From Deltaproteobacteria bacterium (GTDB lineage Bacteria > Desulfobacterota > Binatia > UBA9968): a stretch of 5,467 bases of DNA. Each line of letters opens with the position of its first letter. Within the stretch, counting starts at the first letter, position 1. The notes under the pieces are model-generated. The model was given only the letters and a program-made list of their open reading frames with translations, searched no databases and was not told the origin of the DNA. The DNA lies in assembly GCA_016183145.1 (NCBI GenBank), contig JACPFE010000457.1, positions 1-5,467 of the forward strand, read 5' to 3'. Shown piece by piece: positions 5,096 through 5,467 of this stretch. A program made the translations under genes and the position numbers.

Positions 5096-5467
5096 GGGCG
5101 AATCACCTCCTCGACCGGCGTCAACGGAAGGTTGAACGCCGTGGCGACTCCTTCATGGGTAACTTTGCCCCTGAGCGTGTTAAGCCCTTTCGCGAGCGCC
5201 TTGTTTCTGGCGAGGGCTTGGGGCAGACCGCGATTGGCAAGCTCCAAGCCGTAAGACAACGTCGAGTTGGTCAGCGCGTAAGTCGACGTATTGGGGACGA
5301 TCGCCGGCATGTTGGTCACGCAATAATGCACGACGTCCTCCTCGACGTAAATCGGTTCACGATGCGTTGTCGGCCGCGAGGTCTCGGCGCAGCCGCCTTG
5401 ATCGATGCAAATGTCCACTAGGGCCGAGCCGGGCTTCATCCGTTTGGCGAGCGAGCGCGTAATCAGC
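5092..5467 (-). CDS. ald: Alanine dehydrogenase, C-terminal part (5' end beyond the window)
   Basis: Catalyses NAD-dependent oxidative deamination of L-alanine to pyruvate and ammonia, or the reverse, in the cytoplasm. About 124 C-terminal residues are visible out of a usual length near 370. The frame is open to the right edge, reading LITRSLAKRM before the first internal Met at 5439, so that Met is not the start. Family hallmarks are present in order: an MKPGSALVDI strand, the DQGG motif (its Asp, about 5403-5401, matches the catalytic Asp of characterised Ald enzymes), TTH, the VVHY strand, the VTNMPAIVPNTST loop, and ALTN. The later LNTLRGKVTHEGVA and LPLTPVEEV stretches match the usual Ald tail. 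The substrate-binding Lys and His of the N-terminal half lie outside the window and cannot be checked. The loop reads NMPAIVPNTS where many family members have NMPGAVPRTS, a mild variation. The TGA stop overlaps the next gene's ATG by 4 bases (ATGA), suggesting translational coupling. Identification is confident from motif order. Confidence 0.95.
   Translation of the reverse strand, partial: LITRSLAKRMKPGSALVDICIDQGGCAETSRPTTHREPIYVEEDVVHYCVTNMPAIVPNTSTYALTNSTLSYGLELANRGLPQALARNKALAKGLNTLRGKVTHEGVATAFNLPLTPVEEVIRP
5103..5111 (-). promoter_or_regulatory. Strong ribosome binding site of the DHH gene
   Basis: The minus strand reads AGGAGGTGA, complementary to the 3' end of 16S rRNA over nine bases, followed by a 7-base spacer and the ATG at 5095. 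It lies inside the last codons of ald. Its strength suggests the DHH protein can initiate independently as well as by re-initiation from ald. Confidence 0.8.

Overview
All five genes lie on the minus strand, so the window is best read from its right end to its left. Base composition is moderately GC-rich. A lipoprotein with a +2 serine, and a Sec-exported partner, point to a bacterium with a Gram-negative-type envelope. The style (many short palindromic repeats, large TPR envelope proteins, an Ald/DHH gene pair) resembles deltaproteobacterial or related uncultivated lineages. That placement is only an impression; no rRNA or marker gene is present to fix it.

Right part (5467 down to 3726): the C-terminal third of an alanine dehydrogenase (5467-5092, cut by the window edge) overlaps by 4 bases (ATGA) a DHH-family phosphoesterase (5095-4109). 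That gene in turn meets a small cupin protein (4112-3726) at a GTGA junction. The spacing suggests one translationally coupled transcript. Ald links alanine to pyruvate, ammonia and NADH. The DHH enzyme probably cleaves a phosphoanhydride or phosphodiester (polyphosphate, nanoRNA, pAp or a similar substrate). The cupin is of unknown role. No pathway joining the three is evident from sequence.

Middle (3725-3453): a 273-base gap with no gene, filled with palindromic sequence. It holds a pair of nested GC-rich inverted repeats (3531-3628) of the widely scattered CCCTCTCC / GGAGAGGG type and several smaller hairpins. It separates the two gene groups.

Left part (3452 down to 1): a predicted lipoprotein with a TPR-like helical region (3452-2514) overlaps by 4 bases (ATGA) a secreted 838-residue protein. 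The latter has helical/TPR repeats, a glycine/alanine/methionine-rich hydrophobic segment and a C-terminal domain that looks beta-rich (2517-1). They look like a two-component envelope assembly of unknown function.

The most notable theme is palindromic DNA inside or at the edges of coding sequence. (a) A palindrome flanked by direct repeats exactly 51 bases apart sits in frame inside the DHH gene and adds about 17-22 residues. (b) A perfect 30-base palindrome occupies exactly codons 2-11 of the cupin frame, starting on the last base of the DHH stop codon. (c) A smaller palindrome between 8-base direct repeats 21 bases apart encodes a charged patch in the large TPR protein. These may be mobile palindromic elements tolerated in proteins, comparable in concept to the Rickettsia palindromic elements.
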